From: Larix sibirica
Lineage: Eukaryota > Streptophyta > Pinopsida > Pinales > Pinaceae
Assembly (NCBI GenBank): GCA_004151065.3
Contig: NWUY0303894558.1
Location: 1-11,005 of the forward strand
Length of the DNA: 11,005 nucleotides
Direction of reading: 5' to 3'
Shown: one piece after another, positions 1 through 8,259 of the stretch
Layout of the letters: each line of letters starts with the position of its first letter
How positions within the stretch are numbered: position 1 is the stretch's first letter
Notes under the pieces: generated by a model
The model's database searches: none
Seen by the model: only the letters and a program-made list of their open reading frames with translations
What the model was told of the DNA's origin: nothing
Made by a program: the position numbers and the translations under genes

Positions 1-16
1 TATGCTTCTGAGCATT

Positions 17-104
17 GCTTAAGCTACGTTACAGGGAAAACGTATTTTAAGCTACATTACAGAGCGTAGCTTAAGCTACGCTTGCATTGTAACGTTTCTC
101 AAGC
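17..104. repeat. Small fold-back (nested inverted) repeat
   Basis: The unit TTAAGCTAC(G/A)TTACAG occurs at 19-34 and 47-62, and its first half recurs at 71-80. Bases 63-82 form a perfect 20-bp palindrome centred on the TTAA at 71-74. Outer arms at 17-32 and 89-104 are also roughly inverted, with about 12 of 16 positions pairing, so the whole segment could fold on itself. It may be the end of a fold-back or MITE-like element whose other parts lie outside the window. No family was recognised. Confidence 0.55.
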
Positions 105-880
105 AACATTAAATTAAATTTTCGTCAATTCTTTGTCTAGTTTTCCACCCTCTCAACCTTAGTTCAACGTTGAAAATTTATATTTTTATTAAAGGTTGGT
201 ACAAACATCGGATTGGGACCCCAAATGTAGTAGTGATAGTGTATTTTATCAACAGGATGGTATGTGATGCATTTGCACATTGGATATGGCTTACTCAATG
301 GTTGTTTGACCTCATTTAGATGCTTGCATGATACTCTTCCCATAGGACATTACATATCTTCATATGGTTTTGGTGGCATTCTACATGATGGCCACATGGA
401 GATGGTTGCTTGCTTGGAGAACACCCTATGTTGGAGGAGCATTTTGCATCATGGAGGAGAGCATTGGGCCCTAGACAACATGGTATAGATTGAATGCTTG
501 CATAAAGTATTGGAGTTGACATGGGATACCTAGGTTGCAACAATGTTCATGCAGGGAGAGTGGACCCAATGGAGAACATGGCTTAGGAGATTCATTTGAA
601 AATTTGGAAGCTTGTAGAACATTTGATACACCTCATGGAGCACCCTCACATTTGGATCATTGCTTGTGAATGACATTACTTTACGACTCATCATGTGTAC
701 CCTTGGATTGTAGCATTGCACATGTGTGAGCCTACATGTGTTAATGTAGATTGCGTGTAAGGGCATTAGCCCACATATGTATTGTTGGCCTCCCTTACTC
801 AAAGATATAGAGGAAAGAGAGAGTCAAGTTTACTCACTCATTAATTCTTGTTTTAAAATTTGTGATCAAGAGGAACACAC
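105..880. other. Gene-free AT-rich stretch
   Basis: I see no supportable gene. The open frames of 70-90 codons on both strands lack recognisable motifs. The text is dominated by loosely repeated words such as catgg, gcttg and ttgga, giving a low-complexity look. The part from about 720 to 880 resembles the start of a plant LTR or leader, but no second copy lies in the window to prove it. Confidence 0.5.
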
Positions 881-1525
881 CAATTCTCCTCTCTATTTTG
901 GATCTTCTATTGTACTCTCTCGCGCGCGCGAAGTCATTAGGGTTTCTTGAGCTTCTTGGAGCATCTTGAATACTAGGGTTAAGTTTTAATCTCTAGGAGC
1001 TTGGAGTTAGGATTTTGATATGAAACCCTAGGTTATAATTGTTGAAGTGAAGAAGAAGAGGAGACATATTGCCTTGGAGGATATGCTTGTTTGATGCATG
1101 CTTGTTATATCTCCTCGGTATGAGCTAGGGTTTTCTTTGTTTTCCCTAGTTAGAGTTTTGGAGAAATGATTGATTGTACTAGTCGTGTGATAAAGCTATG
1201 GTATGTACATGAAATTCATTTTTATGCATATTAATGAAGTTTGCAATTTCTCGATACTTGTGTAGTTGCATATTTGATTTTCAACCATCCAATTTTTCAC
1301 AGTTTTGAAATTTCCACACTTCCATGTCTTGTTTATTTGACATAAGTTAAGAATAAGGGTGATTGTGTAAAGTGATTTTACATTATAATTGAAAAATGGT
1401 AGATTTGTTGATGTATTTATTGTTGTCAAACATGATTTTCATATTTATTATATGCATGATAAGATTGCTCTATAGGGTTTAAACTTATTAGAACACTTTG
1501 GTATCTTTTCTCTTGAATTTATTGG
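881..1525. other. Gene-free stretch with telo-box motifs and a (CG)5 run
   Basis: Telo-box-like words (TAGGGTT or its complement) occur at 938-945, 974-980, 1023-1030 and 1126-1133. A pure (CG)5 run sits at 921-930, which is unusual in such AT-rich DNA. In plants telo-boxes are often found in promoters and leaders of highly expressed genes, but no coding region follows. The sequence from about 1200 to 1525 is plain AT-rich DNA up to the 5' LTR of the Copia element. Confidence 0.45.
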
Positions 1526-2342
1526 TGAACGTGCACACTCATTTGCATCTCTTTTGCAATTCTAAAGGACAATGGCGTTTCTATTGGAGGCCTCCCTCCA
1601 ATTTTAGGGTCAAGGGTGCACTTGCATGGTCAAACCCCATTTTTTAAGGTCAAAGGTACCCTCATAACCAATTAACCCCCTTTTTGGGGATTTGTGCACT
1701 TAAGTTAAACAATTTTGGCTCAGTTAAGTACCTAATTGCACCCTAGTTACTATTTTGGTTAAGTTAACCAATTAATTAGCTATTTTCACTTAGTTAACCA
1801 CCTAATGCACCCTAGTTGGCTAAATTTGGTCTAGTAACACTCCAATTTGACATGCATGTCCAGTTAAATACTAGTTGCTCATGCATGATTGAGTTAACTA
1901 CCTCACGGGGCAATTCTAGGACCACTTAACCTCCGCTACACTTGCATGACCTAGTTTACTTCCTAAGGAGGGCACATTTGTCTAATTTTGTGACACAAGC
2001 ACCTCTATTTATCAGTTCTAGGTTTAGTTAAACCCTAATAGCACTTGCGTGGTCAAGGCAACTCCTTGAGGAGGGCACATTTGAACATTGAAAGTGATTT
2101 CTCTTAGGTTTAATAAACTCTTTATAATACTTGTGCATGTAATTAATCCCAAGCTTGGTTATCTATATATGAAGGCTTGCATCTTATTGATTAAGCATTC
2201 ATTCATGTACTCTCTATACCATTCATTGGTTAGTAAAGATTAAAATGTTAGGATTAATTCTTGTATTATTTTCTCTTATATGTATTGCTAACTATTTCAC
2301 TGCTCCATTCAGCTTCTAGATGCATTGGTTCAAAATCTTGCA
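1526..2342 (+). repeat. 5' LTR of the Copia element
   Basis: The 817-bp LTR begins TGAACG and ends TTGCA, the usual TG...CA limits. It aligns along its whole length with 3504-4287. It has about 31 extra bases near 1832-1865 that are missing from the 3' copy. A unit containing GTTAA...CCTAATGCACCCTAGTTGGC is tandemly duplicated inside it (around 1721-1760 and 1790-1830, period about 70 bp). The end point is fixed by the primer-binding site that starts at the next base. Confidence 0.9.
2163..2171 (+). promoter_or_regulatory. TATA box of the 5' LTR
   Basis: CTATATATG lies about 170 bp before the LTR end and is conserved in the 3' LTR (4104-4112). This is the expected place for the U3 promoter of a Copia element. 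The downstream AATAAA position reads AGTAAA here (2232-2237), as against AATAAA in the 3' copy. Confidence 0.6.
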
Positions 2343-2355
2343 TGGTATCAAAGCC
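2343..2355 (+). other. Primer-binding site (initiator tRNA-Met)
   Basis: TGGTATCAAAGCC starts immediately after the final CA of the 5' LTR. It differs by one base (A for G at position 9) from the usual plant Copia site TGGTATCAGAGCC, which pairs with the 3' end of initiator tRNA-Met and primes minus-strand DNA synthesis. Confidence 0.9.
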
Positions 2356-2400
2356 TTGATGATTCTAAAGAACTTTAGATAGAGCTTAGAGTTCAAGGTC

Positions 2401-2840
2401 ATGATGGATCAATCTCCCCAGTTAATTCTTACTCCATTCAACTACTTTCAATGCAAAACTAAGATTGTGAATGTATTGCATAGAAAAGGCCTCTACAAGA
2501 TCACAATGGGAATAGAGACTACGCCAAATTATGTTGTGGAAAAGACAAGATGGTTTAATCGGATGAATGGATCTTTTGGATTAATGTGTCTCAATTTCTC
2601 CTGACCTCCTATATCACATTCATACTGAAAGTTTCGACCAAATTAGAAGGACTTTTTCATAATCAGGGTGAGATGTGAGGACATCAACTAGAGGATGAGC
2701 TCAACAATTTGAGCCCAAGAACTATTCGAGATTTCTTCAAAGATTTTGAACCACACTCTCCCATGCTCAAGAACTATCCAAGACTTCTTTACATAATTTG
2801 AATCACACTCTCCCATCTTAATGGGAGATGATACACCAGC
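2401..2840 (+). pseudogene. Broken Copia gag (Retrotran_gag/UBN2-like)
   Basis: Gag forms the shell in which the element's RNA is copied. The frame opens at 2401 (or the ATG at 2404) about 45 bp after the primer-binding site. Its start, with LTPFNYFQCKTKIVNVL, KGLYKI and then GLMCLNFS, follows the order of the Copia gag N-terminus (the NYxxW-type motif, here Q-C, then LxxKGLY). A TGA stops this frame at 2602-2604. The homology continues in another frame with SPDLLYHIHTESFDQI, a TAA, then GHQLEDELNNLSPRTIRDFF around 2680-2745. That matches the usual gag order of an interrupted EMxGHQLxxEL motif followed by IxDFFxxF. At least one frameshift and several stops are present, so no full protein can be made. 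The tail is repeated by a 52-bp tandem duplication. No zinc knuckle is seen. Confidence 0.8.
2717..2816 (+). repeat. 52-bp tandem duplication within gag remnant
   Basis: Copy 1 is 2717-2764 and copy 2 is 2769-2816. Both begin AAGAACTAT and end CACACTCTCCCAT. Copy 1 encodes the gag IRDFFKDFE segment, whereas copy 2 has drifted and is out of frame. A 52-bp period is not a multiple of three, so the duplication itself shifts the frame. Confidence 0.8.
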
Positions 2841-3065
2841 TCAAATCAACCATTTAGCTAAGGGAGAACTTGCTACATATCCAACTCTTATTGATGACGA
2901 TCTCATTGATATATCTTCAATTGCCTCAAGTGATATTTCAGATTTGCATGTAAAATTTGTTGATATATCCACTTTGGGCACAACAAACTTCTTATGCAAT
3001 AGGGTGATCTAGTAGGAGATCCAACAAATACATGATAGACCCATTCACATTCTCAAAGTGAATAT
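2841..3065 (+). other. Interior of Copia element, unassigned
   Basis: An open frame at 2821-3012 (63 residues) is rich in Asp, Ile and Ser (DDDLIDISSIASSDISDL). It could be the acidic linker that lies between integrase and reverse transcriptase in Copia polyproteins, which would fit its place before the RT fragment. No integrase residues are visible, so this is only a suggestion. Confidence 0.3.
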
Positions 3066-3260
3066 CGTGCACTCACTGCCTCAGAGCCCTTGATGCCCAT
3101 CCATAGTTATATGGTCAATATAAGAGATCCACATACTTTTTCAATAGTAGTAGGAAATCCATATTGGGATACTACCATGAAGGAGGAGCATCGGTGTGAC
3201 GAAGAAACAACCTTGGAAACCATATCCCCTACTCCTTGGTATGAGACTTTCATGAAGTAA
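3066..3260 (+). pseudogene. Fragment from the start of Copia reverse transcriptase
   Basis: An open frame of 64 codons reads RALTASEP, then DPHTFSIVVGNPYWDTTMKEEH, and ends at TAA 3258-3260. Copia polyproteins have a conserved segment just before the RT fingers with the form EPxTFxEAxxxPxWxxAMxEEyxxL, and this fragment keeps the spacing of P-x-T-F, N-P-x-W and M-x-E-E. The expected N-x-T-W-x-L and catalytic motifs that should follow are absent. The sequence after 3260 shows no RT or RNase H homology, so most of pol has been lost. The assignment rests on one motif. Confidence 0.55.
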
Positions 3261-3503
3261 GTGGAAGTATAGATCAAAGTTGGCAATATATGGACATGCG
3301 AGTGATCATAGCTGAAGATGATTGCCAAAGTCTACTCAACACTATCCTCTTTTTGTAGGGGGGTTTTTCCACTGAGTTCTCTCTTTTCCTACTTTTTGGG
3401 GATATTCTTTACGTACTTGAGTAACTAACATGGATACATATTGCTGATACCCAATTGTTTGTGCAACATTCTCATCTAAATTAGGCTTAAAGATAGGTGT
3501 CGA
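3261..3503 (+). other. 3' untranslated part of Copia interior
   Basis: No coding homology is seen. A G-run (tagggggg near 3356-3363) could be an inner purine tract. The expected polypurine tract directly before the 3' LTR is poor: only aaagatagg at 3489-3497, seven bases from the LTR start. Confidence 0.4.
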
Positions 3504-4103
3504 TGTACTTGCACACTCATTTTGCATCTCTTTTCCATTTCTAGGGGACAATAGTGCTTATACTGGAGTTCTCCCCATGATTTTAGGGTCAATGACATAC
3601 TTGCATGGTCAAAACCCCTTTCTTAGGGCCACAAGTGCCCTCATAGCTAGTTAACCCCCCTTTTTAGGGATTTGCATACTTAAGTTAAGTAGTTTCAACA
3701 TAGTTAACTGCTTAGTGCAGCCTAGTTGGCTATTTTGGCTCAGTGAACTAACTAATTGGTTTTTTGGACTTAGTTTACGACCTAATGCACCCTAGTTGGC
3801 TAAATTTGGCCCACTAACATTGGTTGCTCATGCATGATTGAGTTAACTACCTCATAAGGTATTTCTAGGCCCAATTAACCTTTGCTACACTTTCATGACC
3901 TAGCTTACTTCTTAAGGAGGGTGCACTTGTCAAATGTTACCACAAAAACACCTTTCTTTATCAATTCTAGGGCCAGTTAAGCACCAACAACACTTGCATG
4001 GTCAACACAACTCCCTAAGGAGGGCATATTTGACCATTCAAGGTGATTGCTCTTAGGTCTAACAAGTTTTATGCTTGTGTATGTAATTAAGCCTCAACGT
4101 TAC

Positions 4104-4112
4104 CTATATATG
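4104..4112 (+). promoter_or_regulatory. TATA box of the 3' LTR
   Basis: CTATATATG is identical to the 5' LTR box. If still active it would read out of the element into the flanking DNA to the right. Confidence 0.55.
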
Positions 4113-4176
4113 AAGACTTGTATCTCATTAATCTAGCATTCATTCATATACTCTCAAGTTTGAGTATCCACTAGTT

Positions 4177-4182
4177 AATAAA
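4177..4182 (+). terminator. Polyadenylation signal in the 3' LTR
   Basis: AATAAA lies 65 bp after the TATA box start and about 105 bp before the LTR end, where the R region would be expected. The 5' LTR has AGTAAA at the aligned place. Confidence 0.5.
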
Positions 4183-4287
4183 GATTACATCGTTTGAATA
4201 ATTTCTTGTATTCTTTTCTCTTCTATGTATTACTAACTGTTTTACTACTCCATTTAGCTTCTAGATCCATTGGTTCAAAATCTCACA

Positions 4288-4679
4288 AAATTATTTGGTG
4301 GATTAGGTTTGTTAAGAGTTGAAATATTGTTCATTATATATTTATATTTCATAGCATCCCCAAGACTAAAAATTCACAGGGTTAAGATCTAGAAAATTTC
4401 TAATTAAAACTTTAAATTTCTGTTTTCTACACTTCCCTACTCCAACTCCTTGAATACGGCTAAGGAGCACCCTTGTGCCATGAATGGATGTTGGAAATAA
4501 GATGTCATTTGTTTCCGCTTATTGTGATCGACTACCATAAAAATAGGCTCAGAATAGCAAACAATTTGCTTGGAATAGCCATCAAGAATTGCGCCCTTCA
4601 TGGTGGGATAAATGCTGACATTAACAACTCTCTTTACTATTGAAGATAGCATGTGTGGAGTGCCTACCTTGTCATCATT
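4288..4679. other. Gene-free flank between Copia element and duplication
   Basis: This is unique-looking AT-rich sequence. An 87-codon open frame lies on the minus strand (4437-4700) with ordinary codon use, but it matches no family I recognise. Its proposed start lies within the repeat-A edge, which resembles a tRNA rather than a gene. I do not call it a gene. Confidence 0.4.
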
Positions 4680-5628
4680 AATGCTCTGCCCCACTACCAT
4701 CCTGATGTTAAAATAAATACTCTAGGAAAAGGTCAGAAAAGGCAAGGAATCTGCCTAGAATAGACGCCTATTGTTGCGTTTGACATTAAACAAAGCTGAA
4801 ATGAGAATATAGCTGTTGATATTGATTTCCCTCCAGATCTGCACCCTTTGCTAGAAACACCTCTTGAAATCAACTTGGTTGTTGCCCAGATAAATAGACT
4901 AAACATGACATTTTAATTCAAAATCTATGCCAAAGTGTTGTCTAAATGCGCCATTACTGCTACGAATAACATTTGTAAAGCTTGCCTTCTAATGGTTTCA
5001 AACTTAAGGTAATAACAACACCTCTTGCCCAAATAAAACGCTTTCTTAGCTGCTGCTAATAACCAATAGATTACTTCCTTGGGAAATATGACAACACGTT
5101 GCTACAGGAACAACAATGAATTTCATCCTGCTGGAAATTAGCTTTAATTTGCTAGTTTGATCCTTCATTGTTCCTCTTCCTTTTCCCCAAAATTTGATTT
5201 TTATCTTGTCGTTGATTTCTCTTTGCAAACTATGCCATATATTGCTGGGAATGGCATTCCTTCCATAGTAAATCTGCATGCGAAAGTGTGCCAATGGTTT
5301 TTTCCATATTGCTTCTCAGAAATGACCTTCAAATCTGCTTGGAAAGATATCAAATTTGTCTGGGATTATCTTCTATTACCTGGAAATGATCTCGGGAATC
5401 GAGATTTCTACCAAACCTTTATTGGAAATCTGAACTGTCCATCCTTCTTCTGCTGCCATTGTGGGTTGATTTTTTTACCATGAAATCTTTAAGGGCTGAT
5501 CCGGAAATGTTGTTGGAGTGAAAAGTTCAGTGTACTTCGGAGTGGGGGTAATGGTTTGATATCAATCTTGATTCCGTTTAACAGTGGATCTGCTAGAAAA
5601 GTATATTTACTGTTAATAGTGACTCCAT
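4680..5628. repeat. Copy A of a diverged 950-bp direct duplication
   Basis: This block aligns with 6225-7172 in the same orientation at an offset of about 1545 bp. Shared landmarks in order are TTTGATTTCCCTCCAGA-like words, TGCACCC, CTAGAAACACCT, AAATCTATGCCAA, GGGAAATATGACAA, an identical 30-bp stretch (5124-5153), TGATTTCT, ATTGCTTCT, ATCCTTCTTCT and ACTTCGGAGTG (5534-5544). Small indels and many substitutions separate the copies. A 108-codon frame at 5157-5483 starts only at TTG and is closed by stops in copy B, so it looks like chance. The unit's family and function are unknown. Confidence 0.8.
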
Positions 5629-6185
5629 CTTGGGAACAATATCCCCATGTAGATGCTGAAAATCCCAAAATCTCTGGCTGATAGTAAAATCTGTGATAAA
5701 AAATAGTCTCGGGACATGTCAATGACTAAAATCACCCCATGACCTGACTCTGACAAACTTAAATTTTTCATACGACACTCCCCACACTCTTGACACGACT
5801 TCTAAAAACTTGATACTCAAACACATGTACCTACTAACTCAAATGCATCAATAACTCGTATCTTTTGCAGTACTCTAAGTTGGAACACATGACTCGAAAC
5901 GACTCTCCATGGCTGAATACAATTTTTTACTCTTTACCATCAAAGAAGACTTCTTTCCAAGTTATCTTTCACTCTAGTATCACAAACAAGCAATATTTTT
6001 TCTGCAATTCTACTTCTAATTTCATTAAAAAAATAACAAAATTATAAAAGAGAAGGAAAAAAACAATTACTGAAACAATAGTCACTAAAAAAGTCTGATA
6101 AATATATTTTTGCCAAGTTTAACAGATGAGTATTCACTTGGTATACTGGCAGAATAAAGTGTGTTATGAAATAGGCACGAAAATT
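5629..6185. other. Spacer between the two duplicated copies
   Basis: AT-rich sequence with no gene and no homology to the flanking copies that I can see. Words such as gactc and cgac recur around 5720-5910 without a clear period. Runs of A at 6022-6064 and T-rich tracts are present. Confidence 0.4.
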
Positions 6186-6253
6186 TTGAAATTCCAGACT
6201 TGGTGAGACGCGCTTCTGCAATCGAATGCACTACCAACTTGCTACCCTGGCGC
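6186..6253 (-). ncRNA. Degenerate tRNA-like sequence (A-box and weak B-box)
   Basis: On the minus strand, 6244-6231 reads TAGCAAGTTGGTAG, one base short of the tRNA A-box core TAGCTCAGTTGGTAG. About 30 bases on, 6199-6186 reads GTCTGGAATTTCAA, a weak echo of the B-box GGTTCGAATCC. The text between resembles an anticodon arm (gcattcgattgcagaagcg). No full acceptor stem is seen, so it is not a working tRNA gene. It may be a tRNA-derived SINE head or a tRNA relic. The aligned edge of copy A (4680-4702, minus strand) has a comparable GGTAG...AGAGCATT word. Confidence 0.4.
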
Positions 6254-7172
6254 TGTAATAAACACCCTTGAAACAGATGAGAGAAGGTAAACGATCTTCA
6301 CAGGATAGCCACCTAATGTTGCCTCTGACATTAAAAAATGGCTGAAATGGGTCAGCCTGCATTTGATTTCCCTCCAGACCTGCACCCTTCATCGCTAGAA
6401 ACACCTGCGTGCCTAGGTTACTGCCTAGATAAGCAGCATTGAATATCAACCTTTTATCTCGAAATCTATGCCAAGGTATTGTCTGAATGTGCCCAAGAGT
6501 GTGCCATTATTGCTAAGAATAACACTGTAAAAGTTCTTATAAAGGCTGCCAACTTGAAGGTGATAGCAGAACCCCATGCTCGAACAGAGAGCTCTACTAG
6601 GTGCTGCTGCTAACAACCAGCAGATAACCTCCAGGGGAAATATGACAAACATGCTATGATGCTACTACAGGAACATCCTGCTGGAAATTAGCTTTAATTT
6701 GCTGGTTCAAATCCTCGTGAGTCGTTGTCTTCTTCGTTTTCCCAGAAATCCAATCTTTCTCACGCTGTTGATTTCTTGAAAATCGTGCCAACTGTCGCCG
6801 GGAATAACGTAACTTCTACTGTAAATCTACCTCGTGTGGTGTGCAGATGGCTTCTGCCACATTGCTTCTAGAAACTTCAGATGTGTTGGAAAAAATCTTG
6901 AGATTTGTTTAGAATGATCTTCTACTGCTGCTGGGAAGACCTTGAGATTTTTGATAAAAGCCTCTGCTGGATATCTGAACTATTCATCCTTCTTCTATTG
7001 CCACTGTGTGTTGATTATTTTGCCCTCAAATCTGAGAGCTGATCCAGAAAGACAGTTGAAGTGGAATGTTGAGCGCACTTCGGAGTGCGGTAATGCATCG
7101 ATCCTCTTTGGTGTCAATTTTGATCTTAATGGTGCTTCTGCGGTAAGTGCAGATGTACTATTAACATAAACC
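6225..7172. repeat. Copy B of the 950-bp direct duplication
   Basis: This is the partner of 4680-5628. The identical core is at 6674-6703, and the right-hand landmark ACTTCGGAGTG is at 7077-7087. In copy A the frame near CCHCGLIFLP closes at once. In copy B the like frame runs on (CHCVLIILPSNLRADPERQ) for 75 codons, so coding is not shared between the copies. Similarity fades after about 7172. The tRNA-like sequence begins at its left edge. Confidence 0.8.
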
Positions 7173-7426
7173 CAAAATAAAAAGGATGCTGGAATGACAT
7201 TGCCCTCAGAAGGTAAACCCCTACCACAAGTTCATTAGATTCAACTCAGACGCAGATGCTAAAGTAAACAAAGATGTTGATCTCCCAGAAAGAAGAACTC
7301 ATAATACTAAGCTATGGAAACTCACAGGTAGAAGGGGATGATCCATCACTTAGCAAAACTAATGGAAAACCGGAATAAAAGTATGAGCTTGCAGCGGAAG
7401 AAGACACTACAAGCCATAAGAGGCAT
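7173..7426 (+). other. Flank of hAT element with weak coding-like frame
   Basis: A + strand frame reads from about 7273 (MLISQKEELIILSYGNSQ...) with a single stop (TAA at 7377-7379) up to the hAT insertion point. It then continues on the far side of the element after one copy of the target-site duplication. About 105 codons with one stop is better than chance for AT-rich DNA, but I recognise no family. It could be a remnant exon or pseudogene, or chance. Confidence 0.25.
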
Positions 7427-7434
7427 GGTATAAG
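7427..7434. repeat. Left target-site duplication of hAT element
   Basis: GGTATAAG is identical to 8640-8647, the 8 bp directly beyond the other end of the element. Eight base pairs is the hallmark length for hAT transposases. Confidence 0.85.
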
Positions 7435-7446
7435 CAGTGTTTTCAT

Positions 7447-7488
7447 ACTTGGTCAACTTGGACTCGGCCTCGGCTGAGTTGACCAAGT
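7447..7488. repeat. Subterminal hairpin 1 of hAT element
   Basis: ACTTGGTCAACT (7447-7458) and its exact complement AGTTGACCAAGT (7477-7488) are 12-bp perfect arms around an 18-bp GC-rich loop containing CTCGGCCTCGG. It starts 12 bp inside the element end. Such subterminal structures are common in hAT elements. Confidence 0.85.
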
Positions 7489-7511
7489 TGGCTGATGCCC
7501 GTATTCCCTTA

Positions 7512-7532
7512 AACTGGTCTGGGTGACCAGTT
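7512..7532. repeat. Subterminal hairpin 2 of hAT element
   Basis: AACTGGTC (7512-7519) and GACCAGTT (7525-7532) are perfect 8-bp arms with a 5-base loop, 23 bp beyond hairpin 1. Both hairpins share the GGTC/GACC core. Confidence 0.75.
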
Positions 7533-7612
7533 GAATACCGAATCAGTTAACTCAGATAAGTCAATGTCTAACTAGACAGCGTTCACATGTGAAACTTAAT
7601 TTTTAAATTTTA

Positions 7613-7680
7613 AATTCAAGCTATGCCTCAAGATAGACACACTTTTTTTTAATTCAAGCTATGCCACAAGATAGACACAA
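7613..7680 (+). repeat. 38-bp tandem duplication in hAT element
   Basis: The unit AATTCAAGCTATGCC(T/A)CAAGATAGACACA occurs at 7613 and again at 7651. The copies are separated by a run of eight T. One substitution is visible in the shared part. Confidence 0.85.
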
Positions 7681-7761
7681 ACTCAACCATGCTAACAAAT
7701 GGTTGAGAGAATATCTCAACGACACACCTAAATAAGAGACTTGGTAGGAGACAATCTCTAT

Positions 7762-7904
7762 CAACTCCAACTAGATTTAACAATCCCCTAAGTAATAAAA
7801 ACAAACTACTTATGTTAGGAGTTATAATTCGGACCAACTCCAACTAGATTTAACAATCCCCTAAATAATAAAAACAAACTACTTAGGTTAGGAGTTATAA
7901 TTGC
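7762..7904 (+). repeat. 73-bp tandem duplication in hAT element
   Basis: Copy 1 is 7762-7834 and copy 2 is 7835-7904. Both start CAACTCCAACTAGATTTAAC and end GGAGTTATAATT. They differ at only a few bases (for example AGTAAT against AAATAAT, TATG against TAGG), so this duplication is much younger than the LTR pair to the left. Confidence 0.9.
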
Positions 7905-8259
7905 GACAAGTAGCACTACTTTGCGTAAAAAACAATTTGCTTGACTGACAACTTGGACTTGGAATAATAGTATAAAATTCTTAAAGTAAATGGCATTTAC
8001 TTAAATTTTTTATATCGTCATTAATTGTTTTAGGATATTTGAGAGGAGTTCCAACCTCATCAGACCTTATATATATATATGATGAAAATAGAATTTCACA
8101 TCCGATTTAAAATTCAGTGAATTTAGCAATTTTCAGATTTGCAGTTAACTGAACTGCATCAAACAAGAAAAATTCACTAAACTTCAAAAACACACCAACT
8201 GTCGCCCTACTCTTCAACTACATGCCACCTGCAAAATATAGACTGACTAAAAAATAAGC

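Larger units (their letters stand above)
1526..4287 (+). mobile_element. Deleted Ty1/Copia-type LTR retrotransposon
   Basis: Two direct LTRs (1526-2342 and 3504-4287) flank an interior of only about 1.16 kb. A primer-binding site matching initiator tRNA-Met follows the 5' LTR directly. The interior holds a Copia gag homologue with stops, then a short fragment from just before and at the start of reverse transcriptase. No protease, integrase, RT catalytic (YxDD-type) or RNase H motif is visible, so the element is a non-autonomous deletion derivative. LTR identity is roughly 80% by eye, which means an old insertion. No exact 5-bp target-site duplication is visible: attgg lies before the element and aaatt after it. 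The polypurine tract is weak (aaagatagg at 3489-3497). Confidence 0.9.
3504..4287 (+). repeat. 3' LTR of the Copia element
   Basis: The 784-bp copy starts TGTACTTGCACACTC and ends CTCACA, matching 1526-2342 in order throughout. It lacks about 31 bp present in the 5' copy (site near 3820). TATA is at 4104-4112 and AATAAA at 4177-4182. The internal tandem unit (GTTAAC...CCTAGTTGGC) is present here as well, around 3700-3740 and 3770-3810, so it arose before this insertion. Confidence 0.9.

Noticed and set aside
938-1133. Interstitial telomere repeat
   Set aside because: The TAGGGTT words are single and scattered in both orientations, not in tandem.
4437-4700. 87-codon minus-strand frame with ordinary codon use
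   Set aside because: No recognisable domain. Its start lies in the tRNA-like edge of repeat A, and the frame is within the length expected by chance in this window.
5157-5483. 108-codon open frame on the + strand in copy A
   Set aside because: It needs a TTG start, matches no family, and the same stretch in copy B is broken by stops.
6186-6253. Functional tRNA gene on the minus strand
   Set aside because: The A-box has a one-base gap, the B-box is poor, and no acceptor stem pairs, so only a tRNA-like relic is claimed.
8069-8080. (TA)n tract as a promoter TATA box
   Set aside because: It is a simple AT repeat inside the hAT element with no coding region or second motif at a fitting distance.
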